Source of the DNA: Burkholderiaceae bacterium
Lineage (GTDB): Bacteria; Pseudomonadota; Gammaproteobacteria; Burkholderiales; Burkholderiaceae_E
Length of the DNA: 64,000 nt
Reading direction: 5' to 3'
NCBI GenBank assembly: GCA_027493945.1
Contig: JAOSJU010000001.1
Span: forward strand, 2,533,658-2,597,657
Shown here piece after piece: positions 30,459-41,987 of the stretch. Under the pieces are notes generated by a model. It saw nothing but the letters and a program-made list of their open reading frames with translations. It ran no database searches and was not told the origin of the DNA. Made by a program: the position numbers and the translations under genes. Numbering within the stretch: the first letter of the stretch is position 1; every line of letters begins with the position of its first letter.

Positions 30459-30693
30459 GCGGCTCTCCCGGGCCAGGCGCGGTGGGCCCGATTATCCGGA
30501 TCGCCCCGGCTTCGGGGGCAAGCCCCCGCGGCGCGCGGGTCGATACTAGGGAAAGTACGGGGGTGGGCATGCACAAATCGTCAAGCTCGCCTGCACGGCA
30601 GGAGAAGCGCTCCGCGCCGCCCCTTCGTATGATCTCCGCGAGACAGCCATCCGGCTGCCCGTCCGGCCAACGAGAGCCCGAAGGAGACACACG

Positions 30694-31895
30694 ATGAGCA
30701 CTCCCGAGTCCGCCACCCGCCGTACCACCGTGCAGGCCATCGGCGCCGGCGCGGCGGCCCTCGCCATGCCCGCGGTGACGCGGGCGCAGTCGGCGCCGGT
30801 GCGCATCGGCTACGCGATCGCGCGCACCGGCCCGTGGGCCGGCGGCGCGCAGGTGAGCCAGGAGCCGAATTTCCTGATGTGGGCCGAGCAGCAGAACGCG
30901 GCCGGCGGCCTCGACGTGAAGGGCATGCGGCGCAGGATCGAGCTGATCGGCTACGACGACCGCAGCGAGACCGAGACCTGCATCCGCACCTACGAGAAGC
31001 TGATGGGCAGCGACAAGGTCGACCTGATCCTGCCACCATGGGGGTCGAACGCCAACTTCGCGCTGGCGCCGCTGGCCAACCGCTTCGGCTATCCGATGCT
31101 CGCGCCCACCGCGCTGTCGCGCAAGCTGATCGACATGCGGCTGCCGTACTTCTTCTCGCTGCTGCAGCAGCCCGACCGGATGATGGGCGCGCTGGTCGAC
31201 ATGCTGGTCGCCAACAACGTGAAGTCGATCGCGATCCTGTACATGGACGACCTCTTCGGCCCGGAGAACTTCGCCGCGCTCAACGGCGCGCTGAAGAAGA
31301 CGAGCATCCGGTGGTCGAGCGCAAGGGCTATCCGCTGGGCGTGAAAGACCTCTCGCCGGTGCTGCGCACGATCAAGGACCAGAACCCCGATGCCTTCATC
31401 GGCATCACGTATCCGCCCGACACCATCCTCGCCAGCAAGCAGTCGAAGGAGATCGGCTTCAATCCGAAGATCTTCTACGCATCGGTCGGCACCGCGTTCC
31501 AGCTGTATCGCAACGTGATCGGTGCGGCCGCCGAGGGCGTGACCGGCATGGGCTCGTGGAACTCGAAGACCACGCCGGGCGCGAAGGCGTATTTCGAGGC
31601 CCACAAGGCCAAATTCGGCGGCAAGGAGCCCGATCGCTGGGCGAGCGGCCACTGCTGGGCGGGGCTGGAGATCCTGACGCAGGCGGTGGCGAAGGTCGGC
31701 CTCGATCGCAAGGCGATCCGCGACCATGTCGCGCGCAACGAGCACAAGACGATCGTCGGTCCGATCCGCTTCGAGGGCAGCGAGAACATGTCGACGCCGG
31801 GCACCGTCTCCCAATGGCAGAAGGGCGAGTTCGAGGTGGTCTGGCCGCGTAGCGTGGCCACCGCGCAGCTGGTCATGCCCAAGCCGGCCTGGTAG
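30694..31895 (+). CDS. branched-chain amino acid-type ABC transporter substrate-binding protein, frame broken once
   Basis: VRIGYAIARTGPWAGGAQVSQEPNFLMWAEQQNAAGGLDVKG; continues VVERKGYPLGVKDLSPVLRTIK after -1 shift at CCGG 31308-31311. Confidence 0.9.
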
Positions 31896-31911
31896 GCGCG
31901 CCGCCCGCGCG

Positions 31912-32787
31912 ATGTCGGCCACCGCATGGTTCGAGCTGATCGCCTCCGGCCTGATCACCGGAGGCGTCTATGCGCTGATCGCGCTCGGGTTGAACCTGCA
32001 GTACGGGCTGATGCGGGTGCTGAACATCGCCCACGGCGAGTTCCTGATGCTGGGCGGATTCGCGACCTGGTTCGCGTACACGCAGTTCGGGATTTCGCCG
32101 CTGCTGATGGCGCCGGTCGCGTTCGCGATCATGACGGGGCTCGGGCTCGTCATCCACCGGCTGGTCTTCAGGCGGCTGGCGGCCACCTCTCCCGACATCG
32201 ACGTGTTCGAGGCGCGCGGGCTGATGGTGGCCTTCGGCCTGATGTTCCTGGTGCAGAACTTCGCGTCGCTGGTCTGGGGGGGCGAGCTGCGCGGCTATGA
32301 CTACCTGACCGATCCGGTCGCGGTGGCGGGCACGCGCTTCGCCGGCAACAAGCTGGTGCTGCTCGCGGTGGCGCTGGCGGCGAGCATCGCACTGATCGTG
32401 CTGCTGCGGCGCACGCTGCTGGGCAAGGGGGTGCGCGCGCTGATGCAGTCGCCCACCGGCGCGCAGCTGGTGGGCATCGACACCGAGCGGCTGCACCCGA
32501 TGATGTTCGGCATCGGCCTGGGGCTGGCCGGACTCGCCGGCAGCCTGCTGTCGATGGCCTACGCGGTCTCGCCGTCGATCGGCGAGCCCTACACCGTCAC
32601 CGCGCTGATCGTCATCACGCTCGGCGGCTTCGGCAGCATGGCCGGAAGCCTGGCCGCAGGCCTGGCGCTCGGCGTCATCGAGGCGCTGGGCATGCACTTC
32701 ACCAGCCCGTCGCTGAAGTCGCTGCTGTCGTACGGCATTTTCATCGCGGTGCTGCTGTGGAAGCCCAACGGGCTGTTCAAACGATGA
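31912..32787 (+). CDS. livH: branched-chain amino acid ABC transporter permease (LivH type)
   Basis: LITGGVYALIALGLNLQYGLMRVLNIAHGEFLMLGG. Confidence 0.93.
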   Translation: MSATAWFELIASGLITGGVYALIALGLNLQYGLMRVLNIAHGEFLMLGGFATWFAYTQFGISPLLMAPVAFAIMTGLGLVIHRLVFRRLAATSPDIDVFEARGLMVAFGLMFLVQNFASLVWGGELRGYDYLTDPVAVAGTRFAGNKLVLLAVALAASIALIVLLRRTLLGKGVRALMQSPTGAQLVGIDTERLHPMMFGIGLGLAGLAGSLLSMAYAVSPSIGEPYTVTALIVITLGGFGSMAGSLAAGLALGVIEALGMHFTSPSLKSLLSYGIFIAVLLWKPNGLFKR

Positions 32788-33767
32788 GCCTCGCGCGCAT
32801 TCCGGGCCGCGACATCGCGATCCTGCTCGCGCTTGCCGGCGCGGCGGCCGCGCTGCCCGCGTGGTCCAGCGACTTCGTGGTGTCGATGGCGCTCAGCTGC
32901 CTGATGTACGTGGCGCTGTCGTCGAGCTGGGCGCTGTTCTGCGGCCCGACCCGCTACATGTCGCTGGCCACTTCGGCGTTCTTCGGCGTGGGCGCCTACG
33001 TGGGCGCGCTCACGCTCGACCAGCTGCCGTGGGCGGGCGCGATCGCGCTCGGCGCAGCGATCTCGGTGCTGGTCGCGGTGGTGATGGGCAGCGCGGTGCT
33101 GCACCTGCGCGGCACTTATTTCGCCGTGCTCACTTTCGGCATGACCGAGCTGATCCGCCTCGCGATCACCTATGCCGAGAAGGAGTACGCGGGCACCGTG
33201 GGCCGCGTGCTGGTCGTCGTTCCCGAGTCGGGCACCGTCTACCTGACGATGCTCGCGCTCGCGGTGCTCGCCGTGGCGACCGCGAGCGTCGTGCGGAGCA
33301 GCCGGCTCGGGCTCGCGCTGGCCGGCATCGGCGGCGACGAGCAGCGCGCGCAGACGCTGGGCGTGAACACGCGGCGGGTCAAGGTGACCGGTTTCGCGAT
33401 CACTGCCGCATTCGCCGGCGCCACCGGCGCCGCGATGAGCGTGCGCTGGACCTACATCGACCCGATGACCGTGTTCAACCCGTTCATCGGCTTCCAGACC
33501 GTGCTGATCGCGCTGATCGGCGGCGCCGCCACGCTGTGGGGGCCGCTGATTGCCGCGGTCGCGTTCAGCCTGCTCGCCGAGGCGCTGCGGCTGCAGTTGC
33601 CGCAGGTCTACATGATGGTGCTGGGCCTGCTGCTGATCCTGTCGGTGCTGTACCTGCCCGACGGCCTGGCGTCGCTGCGCCCGTCCACTTTCTCCGGCTG
33701 GCGCCGCGAGTTCGCTGCCTGGCGGCAGGCACGGCGCCTGCGCGCGAGCGAGGCCCGCGATGCATAA
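32784..33767 (+). CDS. livM: branched-chain amino acid ABC transporter permease (LivM type)
   Basis: LivM-like multi-TM; ATGA overlap. Confidence 0.92.
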   Translation: MSLARIPGRDIAILLALAGAAAALPAWSSDFVVSMALSCLMYVALSSSWALFCGPTRYMSLATSAFFGVGAYVGALTLDQLPWAGAIALGAAISVLVAVVMGSAVLHLRGTYFAVLTFGMTELIRLAITYAEKEYAGTVGRVLVVVPESGTVYLTMLALAVLAVATASVVRSSRLGLALAGIGGDEQRAQTLGVNTRRVKVTGFAITAAFAGATGAAMSVRWTYIDPMTVFNPFIGFQTVLIALIGGAATLWGPLIAAVAFSLLAEALRLQLPQVYMMVLGLLLILSVLYLPDGLASLRPSTFSGWRREFAAWRQARRLRASEARDA

Positions 33768-34524
33768 GCCTCGGGAGAAGGGCGCGGCACTGCTCGAGGC
33801 ACGCGCGGTCACGGTGCGCTTCGGCGGCCTGACCGCGGTCGACGAGGTGAGCGCGCGTTTCGGCGCCGGCGAGCTGGTCGGCATCATCGGCCCGAACGGT
33901 GCCGGCAAGACCACGTTCTTCAATGCGCTGTCGGGCGTTGCGCCGCCCACTTCCGGCGACCTGCTGGTCGAAGGCGTGAAGATGACCGGCGCGCGGCCCG
34001 ATCGCTTCGCGCGCTGTGGCGTGGCGCGCACCTTCCAGACGCCGCGCGTGTTCGCCGGCCTTTCGGTTGCGGACAACGTCGACTTCGGCTTGCAGTTCGC
34101 CGGGCGCAAGCGCGAGGCGCCGCCGCTGCTGCGTGACGCACAGGCGATCCTGCAGGTGATCGGCCTCGCCGGGCAGGCCGGTTTGCCGGCGGCGGCGATC
34201 ACGCCGTCGCAGCAGCGGCTGCTGGAGATCGGCATGGCGCTGGCCACGCGGCCGAAGCTGCTGCTGCTCGACGAAGTGGCCGCGGGCCTCACCGAAAGCG
34301 AAGTCGACGACATGGCGCGGCTGATCCGCGGGCTGCGCGACGAGTTCGGGCTCACCGTGATCTGGATCGAGCACGCGGTCACCACGCTGATGCGCTACGT
34401 CGAGCGCGTGCTGGTGCTGCACCAGGGGCGCAAGATCGCCGACGCGCCGCCGCAGGAGGTGGTGCGCAACGCCGAGGTGATCGAGGCGTATCTCGGCGAC
34501 GAAATGGCCGAGGTTGCGCAATGA
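33760..34524 (+). CDS. livG: branched-chain amino acid ABC transporter ATP-binding protein (LivG type)
   Basis: GPNGAGKTTFFNALSG; LLLLDEVAAGLT. Confidence 0.93.
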   Translation: MHKPREKGAALLEARAVTVRFGGLTAVDEVSARFGAGELVGIIGPNGAGKTTFFNALSGVAPPTSGDLLVEGVKMTGARPDRFARCGVARTFQTPRVFAGLSVADNVDFGLQFAGRKREAPPLLRDAQAILQVIGLAGQAGLPAAAITPSQQRLLEIGMALATRPKLLLLDEVAAGLTESEVDDMARLIRGLRDEFGLTVIWIEHAVTTLMRYVERVLVLHQGRKIADAPPQEVVRNAEVIEAYLGDEMAEVAQ

Positions 34525-35366
34525 CGACCTTCGCGCACGGCGAGACGGCAGCCAGCGCGGCCCCCGCGCAGCGCACACAGCCGGCGCACCTCGAGGTGCG
34601 CGGCCTGAGCGCGGGCTACGGCGCGTTCCTGGTGCTGCGCGACCTCACGCTCGAGGCGCGCCCGGGCGTGACCGTCATCCTCGGCCCGAACGGCGCCGGG
34701 AAGAGCACGCTGCTCGAAGCGATCGCGGGGCTGCTGCCGCGAGGCGGCCAGGTGCTGCTCGACGGCGAGCCGATCCCGGCCGCGGCCAGGCCGAGCGACA
34801 TCGTGCGCCGCGGCCTCGCGCTGGTGGCCGAGGGTCGGCAGCTGTTTCCGCAGATGACGGTGCGCGAGAACCTCGAGCTCGGCGGCTGGCTGGTGTCGCC
34901 CGCCGAGCGCGCGGCGCGCATCGAGCAGGCGTTTCGCGACTTTCCGCGGCTGCGCGAGCGCGCCGGGCAGTACGCCGGAACGATGAGCGGCGGCGAGCAG
35001 CAGATGCTGGCGGTGGCGCGCGCGATGATGAGCGCGCCGCGGCTGCTGATGCTCGACGAGCCCTCGCTCGGCCTGGCGCCGAAGATGGTCGACGAGTTGC
35101 TCGCGATCGCCCGCCGCATCGCCGACCAGGGCACTACCGTGCTGATGGTCGAGCAGAACGTGCGCAAGTCGCTCGCCGTCGCCGACCGCGGCTACGTGCT
35201 CGAGCGCGGCAAGCTGGTGGCCAGCGGCCCGGCCGACCTGCTGGCGCGCTCGGCGGTCGTGCGCTCCGCCTATCTCGGCGCGCGCGCCGGGCCCGCGGCG
35301 GCGCCGTCCGCATCGGGCGCGTCGCCCACGACTTCCTCATCCCCTTCGACTTCACCGGAGAGACAC
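34521..35366 (+). CDS. livF: branched-chain amino acid ABC transporter ATP-binding protein (LivF type); no stop before the downstream ALDH in the given sequence
   Basis: GPNGAGKSTLLEAIAG; MSGGEQQMLAVARAMMSAPRLLMLDEPSLGLAPK; reads into ALDH through an Ala/Ser/Pro stretch. Confidence 0.88.
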
Positions 35367-36821
35367 ATGTCCGACCTGTCCATGCTGATCAACGGCCTGG
35401 CCGTCGCCGCCGAGAAGGGCGCGACTTTCGAGCGGCGCAACCCGCTCGACGGCAGCCTGGCCACGCGCGCGCCGGCGGCCAGCGCCGCCGACGCGGTCGC
35501 CGCGGTCGAGGCCGCCGCCGAGGCGTTCCGGTCGTGGAGCCAGACCGGACCGAACGAACGACGCTCGCTGCTGTCGAAGGCGGCCGATGCGCTGGAGGCA
35601 CGCACGCCGAAGTTCGTCGAGGCGATGGCCGCCGAGACCGGCGCCACCGCGATGTGGGCCGGCTTCAACGCGCACCTGGCCGCGTCAATGCTGCGCGAGG
35701 CCGCCGCGCTCACCACGCGGCTGGGCGGCGAGATCATCCCGTCGGACGTGCCGGGCTCGCTCGCGATGGGCGTGCGCCAGCCGGCAGGGGTGGTGGTGGG
35801 CATCGCGCCGTGGAACGCGCCGATCATCCTCGGCGTGCGCGCGATCGCCACGCCGCTGGCCTGCGGCAACACCGTGGTGCTCAAGGGCAGCGAAAACTGC
35901 CCGCGCACGCACCAGCTGATCATCGAGTCGCTGCACGACGCGGGCTTCCCGGCCGGCGTGGTCAATTACGTCACCAATGCGCCGGCCGACGCCGGCACGG
36001 TGGTCGAGGCGATGGTCGCGCATCCGGCGGTGCGGCGCGTGAACTTCACCGGCAGCACGCGCGTCGGCAGGATCATCGCGACGACCTGCGCGAAGCACCT
36101 GAAGCCGGCGCTGCTCGAGCTCGGCGGCAAGGCCCCGATGCTGGTGCTCGACGACGCCGACCTGGACGTAGCGGTGAACGCCGCGACCTTCGGCAGCTTC
36201 GCCAACTCGGGGCAGATCTGCATGAGCACCGAGCGGCTGGTGGTCGACCAGAAGGTCGCCGACGAATTCGTCGCGAGGTTCGTCGCCAGGGCCGTCAAGC
36301 TTCCGCTCGGCGACCCGCGCAAGCCCGAGCCGGTGGTGCTCGGCTCGGTGATCGGCATGGGCACGGTCGAGCACTGCAACGCACTGATCGACGACGCGCT
36401 CGCCAGGGGCGCGAAGCTGCTGTGCGGCGGCAAGGCGAGCGACACGCTGATGCCGGCGACCGTGCTCGACCACGTCACTCGGGAGATGCGGATCTATCAC
36501 GAGGAGACCTTCGCGCCGGTGAAGTGCATCGTGCGCGTGAACGGCGTCGAGGAAGCCGTCGACTGCGCCAACGACAACGAGTACGGACTGAGCGCATCGG
36601 TGTTCGGCGGCGACGTCGCGCGCGCGATGAACGTCGCGCGCCGCATCGAGTCGGGCATCTGCCACGTGAACGGACCGACGGTGCACGACGAAGCGCACAT
36701 GCCGTTCGGCGGCGTCAAGGGCAGCGGCATGGGCCGCTTCGGTGGCAAGGCCGGCATCCACGAGTTCACCGAGCTGCGCTGGATCACGGTGCAGACCACG
36801 CCGCGCCATTACCCGTTCTAG
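35367..36821 (+). CDS. aldehyde dehydrogenase family protein (vanillin/salicylaldehyde dehydrogenase-like)
   Basis: own RBS-like [73 protein letters not shown]. Confidence 0.9.
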   Translation: MSDLSMLINGLAVAAEKGATFERRNPLDGSLATRAPAASAADAVAAVEAAAEAFRSWSQTGPNERRSLLSKAADALEARTPKFVEAMAAETGATAMWAGFNAHLAASMLREAAALTTRLGGEIIPSDVPGSLAMGVRQPAGVVVGIAPWNAPIILGVRAIATPLACGNTVVLKGSENCPRTHQLIIESLHDAGFPAGVVNYVTNAPADAGTVVEAMVAHPAVRRVNFTGSTRVGRIIATTCAKHLKPALLELGGKAPMLVLDDADLDVAVNAATFGSFANSGQICMSTERLVVDQKVADEFVARFVARAVKLPLGDPRKPEPVVLGSVIGMGTVEHCNALIDDALARGAKLLCGGKASDTLMPATVLDHVTREMRIYHEETFAPVKCIVRVNGVEEAVDCANDNEYGLSASVFGGDVARAMNVARRIESGICHVNGPTVHDEAHMPFGGVKGSGMGRFGGKAGIHEFTELRWITVQTTPRHYPF

Positions 36822-36840
36822 GTCCCACTACAATCCGGGC

Positions 36841-37329
36841 ATGTCCGCCGGCGACGCCACGATCGTCATTGCGCGCAGCGGCGCCGACTTCGCCGCGGCG
36901 CGCGCGCTGTTCGAGGAGTACGCGACGCAGCTCGGCATCGACCTGTGCTTCCAGGGGTTCGAGGCCGAGCTCTCGAACCTGCCCGCGATGTACGGGCCGC
37001 CGGCGGGCCGCCTGCTGCTCGCCCGCCAGGACGGCGCGTTCGTCGGCTGCGTCGGCGTGCGCGCGCTCGCGGACGGAGACTGCGAGATGAAGCGCCTGTA
37101 CGCGCGCGACAGCACGCGCGGCCGCGGGCTCGGGCGCGCGCTGGCGGTCGCCGCGATCTCGGCGGCGCGCGAGCTCGGCTATTCGCGGATGCTGCTCGAC
37201 ACGCTCGGCACCATGAGCGCTGCGCGCGCGCTGTACGCGTCGCTCGGCTTTCGCGAGACGGCGCCGTACTACGACAACCCGAACGACGACGTGAAGTACC
37301 TCGAACTCGATCTGCGGGGATCGCGTTGA
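36841..37329 (+). CDS. GNAT family N-acetyltransferase
   Basis: [26 protein letters not shown]...[23 protein letters not shown]. Confidence 0.9.
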   Translation: MSAGDATIVIARSGADFAAARALFEEYATQLGIDLCFQGFEAELSNLPAMYGPPAGRLLLARQDGAFVGCVGVRALADGDCEMKRLYARDSTRGRGLGRALAVAAISAARELGYSRMLLDTLGTMSAARALYASLGFRETAPYYDNPNDDVKYLELDLRGSR

Positions 37330-37345
37330 GCGAAGGCTGCCGGCC

Positions 37346-38347
37346 TCAGCCGGCCTGCGCGCGCGCACGCAGCCCCGCCGCGTGCGCCTGCTCGTCGGCG
37401 TGATACGACGAGCGCACCAGCGCGCCGACCGCGGCGTGCGAGAAACCCATCTCGCGCGCCTGCGCACCGAACATCCGGAAGGTGTCGGGATGCACGTAGC
37501 GGCGCACCGGCAGGTGTGCGTTCGACGGCGCCAGGTACTGGCCGATGGTCAGCATGTCGATGTCGTGCGCGCGCATGTCGCGCATCACCGCGAGGATCTC
37601 GTCGTCGGTCTCGCCCAGCCCGACCATCAGCCCCGACTTCGTCGGCACGCCCGGCACGCGGCGCTTGAACTCGGCCAGAAGCTTCAGCGAATGCGCGTAG
37701 TCGGACCCGGGGCGGGCCTCGCGATACAGCCGCGGCACCGTCTCGAGGTTGTGGTTCATCACGTCCGGCGGGGCGAGTTCGAGGATCGCCAGCGCGCGGT
37801 CCATGCGTCCGCGGAAATCGGGCACCAGCACCTCGATGCGCGTGGCCGGCGACAGCTCGCGCACCTTGCGGATGCAGTCGACGAAGTGCTGCGCGCCGCC
37901 GTCGCGCAGGTCGTCGCGGTCGACGCTGGTGATGACCGCGTACGACAGCCTCAGCGCGGCGATCGTCTTCGCCAGGTTCTCCGGCTCGGCCGGGTCGAGC
38001 GGAGCCGGGCGGCCGTGGCCGACGTCGCAGAACGGGCAGCGACGCGTGCAGATGTCGCCCATGATCATGAAGGTGGCGGTGCCCCGGCCGAAGCACTCGC
38101 CGATGTTCGGGCACGCGGCCTCCTCGCAGACCGTGTGCAACCGGTGCTCGCGCAGGATCTGCTTGATCTCCTGGAAGCGGGCGGCGTTCGGGCCGGCGCG
38201 AACGCGGATCCAGTCGGGCTTCTTCAGCACCTCGGCCGGGTGAACGATCTTCACCGGAATGCGCGAGGTCTTGTCGGCGCCTCTCTGCTTGACGGGCGCA
38301 GGGTTGCCGGCAGCGGCCGGCGCGGAAGGATCGAGGGGCGAGGTCAT
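37346..38347 (-). CDS. lipA: lipoyl synthase
   Basis: [41 protein letters not shown]. Confidence 0.97.
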   Translation of the reverse strand: MTSPLDPSAPAAAGNPAPVKQRGADKTSRIPVKIVHPAEVLKKPDWIRVRAGPNAARFQEIKQILREHRLHTVCEEAACPNIGECFGRGTATFMIMGDICTRRCPFCDVGHGRPAPLDPAEPENLAKTIAALRLSYAVITSVDRDDLRDGGAQHFVDCIRKVRELSPATRIEVLVPDFRGRMDRALAILELAPPDVMNHNLETVPRLYREARPGSDYAHSLKLLAEFKRRVPGVPTKSGLMVGLGETDDEILAVMRDMRAHDIDMLTIGQYLAPSNAHLPVRRYVHPDTFRMFGAQAREMGFSHAAVGALVRSSYHADEQAHAAGLRARAQAG

Positions 38348-39006
38348 CGCGTGCTTTCGAGGGAGGCGGCCAGCTGCCGGCCGAAACGCGCCGCGAGGTC
38401 GGCAATGTCGACGTCGCCGACGCGGCTGCGAAGGTCGGTGACCGCCAGCCCCGGATAGCCGCAGGGGTCGATCCGGGAGAACGGTTCGAGATCCATCGCC
38501 ACGTTCAACGCTACACCATGGTAGCTGCAGCCGCGGGAGATCCTGATTCCGAGTGAGGCGATCTTGGCGCCGGCGCTGCCGTCGACATCGGCGACATAGA
38601 CGCCCGGGGCGCCCGCCCGGCGGGTGGCGGCCACCCCGCAGGCGTCCAGCACCGCGATTGTCGCTTTCTCGATCGCAGCCACGAAGTCGCGAACCGAAAG
38701 TCCACGCCGGCGCAGGTCGACGAGCAAGTAAGCCACCACTTGCCCAGGGCCGTGATAGGTGACCTGTCCGCCGCGCTCGGTGCGCACTACCGGGATGTCG
38801 CCGGGGGCGTGCAGATGCTCGGGCCGCGATGCATGGCCCAGCGTGAACACCGGGGGGTGCTCGACCAGCCAGATCTCGTCGCGGGTCTCGGGCCGGCGAC
38901 CCAGCGTGAACGCCTGCATCTCCTGGACGGTGGGCAGGTAGGGGCGCTGCCGCAGCGGCCTGAGCTTCGGAGCGGGGGGCGCTCCGATCCGGGACGCCGC
39001 GTTCAC
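38344..39006 (-). CDS. lipB: lipoyl(octanoyl) transferase
   Basis: [52 protein letters not shown]. Confidence 0.96.
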   Translation of the reverse strand: MNAASRIGAPPAPKLRPLRQRPYLPTVQEMQAFTLGRRPETRDEIWLVEHPPVFTLGHASRPEHLHAPGDIPVVRTERGGQVTYHGPGQVVAYLLVDLRRRGLSVRDFVAAIEKATIAVLDACGVAATRRAGAPGVYVADVDGSAGAKIASLGIRISRGCSYHGVALNVAMDLEPFSRIDPCGYPGLAVTDLRSRVGDVDIADLAARFGRQLAASLESTR

Positions 39007-39298
39007 AGCACGACGCTCACCAGCGGGTGCGCGGCCAGCGCGCGGTACAGCCGCTCGAGCTGCTCGCGCGACTCCGGTGCACCGTCACGGTGACGCTCAG
39101 GTAATTGCCCCGGCTCGATGCGCGGAACTCCATCGTCGCCGGATCGAACTCCGGCACGTGCCCGGCGACCGTCGCGGCGATCGATTGTGCGAACCCGTCG
39201 ACGCGCCGCCCCATCACCTTCAGCGGAAAGTCGACCGGGAACTCGAGCAGGCGCTCGAGCCGGTCGAATGCGGCGCCGAGCTCGCCCGGACCGCTCAT
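39003..39298 (-). CDS. ybeD: DUF493/YbeD family protein, frame broken once
   Basis: [50 protein letters not shown]...; C-term [23 protein letters not shown] in shifted frame; CCGG at 39074-39077. Confidence 0.85.
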
Positions 39299-40152
39299 GG
39301 GCTTGCCTGGCGGGCCTTGGCCTGCTGGTAGGCCGCGTGCAGTTTCGCGAACACCGGACCGGGCCGGCCGTCGCCCACGGGCCGGCCGTCGAGGCGGGTG
39401 ATCGGCAGGACTTCCTTCGTGGCCGAACTGAGGATCAGCTCGTCGGCCACCTGCACCTCCTCGCGCAGCACGCGGCGCAGCTGCAGCGGGATCCCTGCGC
39501 CTTCGCACAGCTCGTGGATCAGCCCGTAGCGCACGCCTTCGAGGACCAGATTGTCGGCCGGCGGGCCGCAGAGCCGCCCGCCGCGCACCACCCAGATGTT
39601 GCTCGCCGACCCCTCGGTCAGGAACCCGTCGCGGAACATCACGCACTCGGCCGCGCCTGCGCGAACGGCCGCCTCGCGCGCCAGCACGTTGCCGAGCAGC
39701 GAGGTCGACTTGATGTCGCAGTGCAGCCAGCGCTCGTCGGGCAGCGAGACCGCCGCCACGCCGCGCTGGATCTGCTCGGCCGCGGGCAGCACCAGCTGGC
39801 TCGACATCGCGAACACGGTAGGCCGCACCGCCGGCCGCGGGAACGCGTGATCGCGGCGCGCGACCCCGCGCGTGACCTGCATGTAGACGAACTGGTCGGC
39901 CCACGGGTGCCGCGAGACCGGGTCGGCGACCAGCCTGGTCCAGCCTGCCTCGTCGTGCGGGTTGTCGATGCCGACGGCCGCGAGGCTGCGCTTCAGGCGC
40001 GCGAGGTGCTGCGACCAGCGGAACGGGCGCCCGCCGTAGACCGGGACGACCTCGTAGATGCCGTCGCCGAAGATGAAGCCGCGATCGAGTACCGGCACGC
40101 GGGCCTCCTCGATGGGCATGAACTCGCCATTCAGGTACGCAATCTGCGTCAT
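39295..40152 (-). CDS. dat: D-amino acid aminotransferase (class IV PLP)
   Basis: AYLNGEFMPIEEARVPVLDRGFIFGDGIYEVVPVYGGRPFRWSQHLARL; LTEGSASNIWVV. Confidence 0.92.
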   Translation of the reverse strand: MTQIAYLNGEFMPIEEARVPVLDRGFIFGDGIYEVVPVYGGRPFRWSQHLARLKRSLAAVGIDNPHDEAGWTRLVADPVSRHPWADQFVYMQVTRGVARRDHAFPRPAVRPTVFAMSSQLVLPAAEQIQRGVAAVSLPDERWLHCDIKSTSLLGNVLAREAAVRAGAAECVMFRDGFLTEGSASNIWVVRGGRLCGPPADNLVLEGVRYGLIHELCEGAGIPLQLRRVLREEVQVADELILSSATKEVLPITRLDGRPVGDGRPGPVFAKLHAAYQQAKARQASP

Positions 40153-40168
40153 CCTCGTCTCCGCAGGC

Positions 40169-41332
40169 TCACTTCGAGAGCATCATTCTCAGGCCGTCCC
40201 AGGTGCGAGCGAACCAGCCCGCCGGCTCGATCGCGGCGAGCGCGAGCAGCGGCCGCTCGACCAGCACCTTGTCGTCGATCTTCACGCGCAGCGTGCCGAT
40301 GCGCTGTCCCTGCGCGATCGGCGCCACCAGCGGCTGGACGCGCTCGATTTCGGCCTTCACCTTGTCGGCCTGGCCGCGCGGCACGGTGACCACGAGGTCG
40401 GTGTCGAAGCCGCCCGCGACCGCGTCGACCGTGCCCTTCCAGACCTGGTAGCTCCCCGCCGGCTGGCCCTTCGCGTAGACGCGCACCGCGTCGAAGTTCT
40501 GGAAGCCGTAGTTCAGCAGCTTCTGCGACTCGATCGCGCGCGACGCCTCCGAATTCGCGCCGATCACCACCGAAACCAGCCGCCGGTCGCCGTCGAGCCC
40601 GGACTGCTTGCGGTGCGCCGAAGCAATCAGGCAGTAGCCGGCCGCCTCGGTGTGCCCGGTCTTCATGCCGTCGACGCTCGGGTCCACCGCGAGCAGGCGG
40701 TTGCGGTTGGGCTGGCGGATGTTGTTGTAGGTGTATTCGCGCTTCGAGTAGAGCGGGTAGTACTCGGGAAAGTCGACGATCAGCCGGGCCGCCAGCGTCG
40801 CCATGTCGCGGGCCGTGCTGTAGTGCTCGGGATCGGGCAGCCCCGTCGCATTGCGGAACTGCGTGCTGCGCAGCCCGAGCCGCTGCGCTTCGCGGTTCAT
40901 CTGCTGCGCGAAGGTTTCCTCGGTGCCGGCGAGCGCTTCGGCCAGCACGATCGACGCATCGTTGCCCGACTGCACGATCATGCCGTTGAGCAACTGCTCG
41001 ACGGTCGCGGGCTCGCGCGGATCGACGAACATGCGCGAGCCGCCGGCCTTGTAGGCCGCCTGCGACACCGCCGGGCGCTGGTCGGCGGCGAGCCGCTTCT
41101 CCTTCAGCGCGGCGAACGCGAGATAGGCGGTCATCACCTTGGTGAGCGAGGCCGGCTCGATCTTCATGTCCGGCTCGTGCGCGGCAAGCACCTGGCCGGA
41201 GCTTGCGTCGAGCAGCAGCCAGGAGCGCGCGGCGATCGCCGGCGGGGCGACCTGTGACAGTGCCTCCTGCGGCGCAACGAACGGCAACAGGGTGAGAACG
41301 AGGAGCAGGCTGCGGAGCGTGGATCGGAGCAT
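40169..41332 (-). CDS. dacC: D-alanyl-D-alanine carboxypeptidase (PBP5/6 family)
   Basis: signal peptide; EPASLTKVMTAYLAF (SxxK); SGNDASIVLAEALAGTEETF; DGMKTGHTEAAGYCL (KTG). Confidence 0.92.
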   Translation of the reverse strand: MLRSTLRSLLLVLTLLPFVAPQEALSQVAPPAIAARSWLLLDASSGQVLAAHEPDMKIEPASLTKVMTAYLAFAALKEKRLAADQRPAVSQAAYKAGGSRMFVDPREPATVEQLLNGMIVQSGNDASIVLAEALAGTEETFAQQMNREAQRLGLRSTQFRNATGLPDPEHYSTARDMATLAARLIVDFPEYYPLYSKREYTYNNIRQPNRNRLLAVDPSVDGMKTGHTEAAGYCLIASAHRKQSGLDGDRRLVSVVIGANSEASRAIESQKLLNYGFQNFDAVRVYAKGQPAGSYQVWKGTVDAVAGGFDTDLVVTVPRGQADKVKAEIERVQPLVAPIAQGQRIGTLRVKIDDKVLVERPLLALAAIEPAGWFARTWDGLRMMLSK

Positions 41333-41473
41333 CGGTGATCTCGTGGCAGGCGCAGCACCGACACGTCGCGATCGGCGGCGCGCGGCCCGCGCCACGGCGC
41401 GCGCGGGGAATGACGGAAGGCCCGAATTATAGGACGCGCGACGAACGAACCACGTCGGCGGCGCCCCTGCCCG

Positions 41474-41980
41474 TCAGTGCGGACCTCGTGCCTGCTCGAA
41501 CACCGGGCGCACTGCGGCGACGATGCGCCGCGCCGCGGCTTCGCCGCTGCGAAAGTAGACGACATCGACCGCCTCGCGCAGCACCCGGCGCAGGACCTCC
41601 ATGTTGACGCTGTCGGCCACGCGCGCTTCCCAGACGTGGCCTGAGGCGCCGAGTTCGGCGCCGAACAGGCCGTGGAGCCCACGCTTGGCCTGGTCCAGCA
41701 GCACCTGCTCGGCGCTGGCGCGCGCGCGACGCTCGGCCTCGCTCGGCTCGTCGGCCAGCCCGGCCACCTCGACCAGATGCTGGCCTTCGAGTTCGGCCAG
41801 GCTCGGGCCGAGCTCGCCGGAGCGGGCGAACAGCCCGAGGTCGCCGACGCAGCGTTGGCTGTCGATCGCCGCCAGGATGCGCCGCGCGCCCGGGGTCAGT
41901 TCGCGTCGCGGCTCGCTCGCCTCGTCGTGCCCGTCGGCGGTGCGCGCGTAGACCAGGCGCGGATCGGGCTCGGCGCTCAT
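41474..41980 (-). CDS. hypothetical protein, paralogue-like partner of 41988..42488
   Basis: LTPGARRILAAIDSQRCVGDLGLFARSGELGPSLAELEGQHLVEV; similar layout to neighbour. Confidence 0.7.
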   Translation of the reverse strand: MSAEPDPRLVYARTADGHDEASEPRRELTPGARRILAAIDSQRCVGDLGLFARSGELGPSLAELEGQHLVEVAGLADEPSEAERRARASAEQVLLDQAKRGLHGLFGAELGASGHVWEARVADSVNMEVLRRVLREAVDVVYFRSGEAAARRIVAAVRPVFEQARGPH

Positions 41981-41987
41981 CCCCGCG

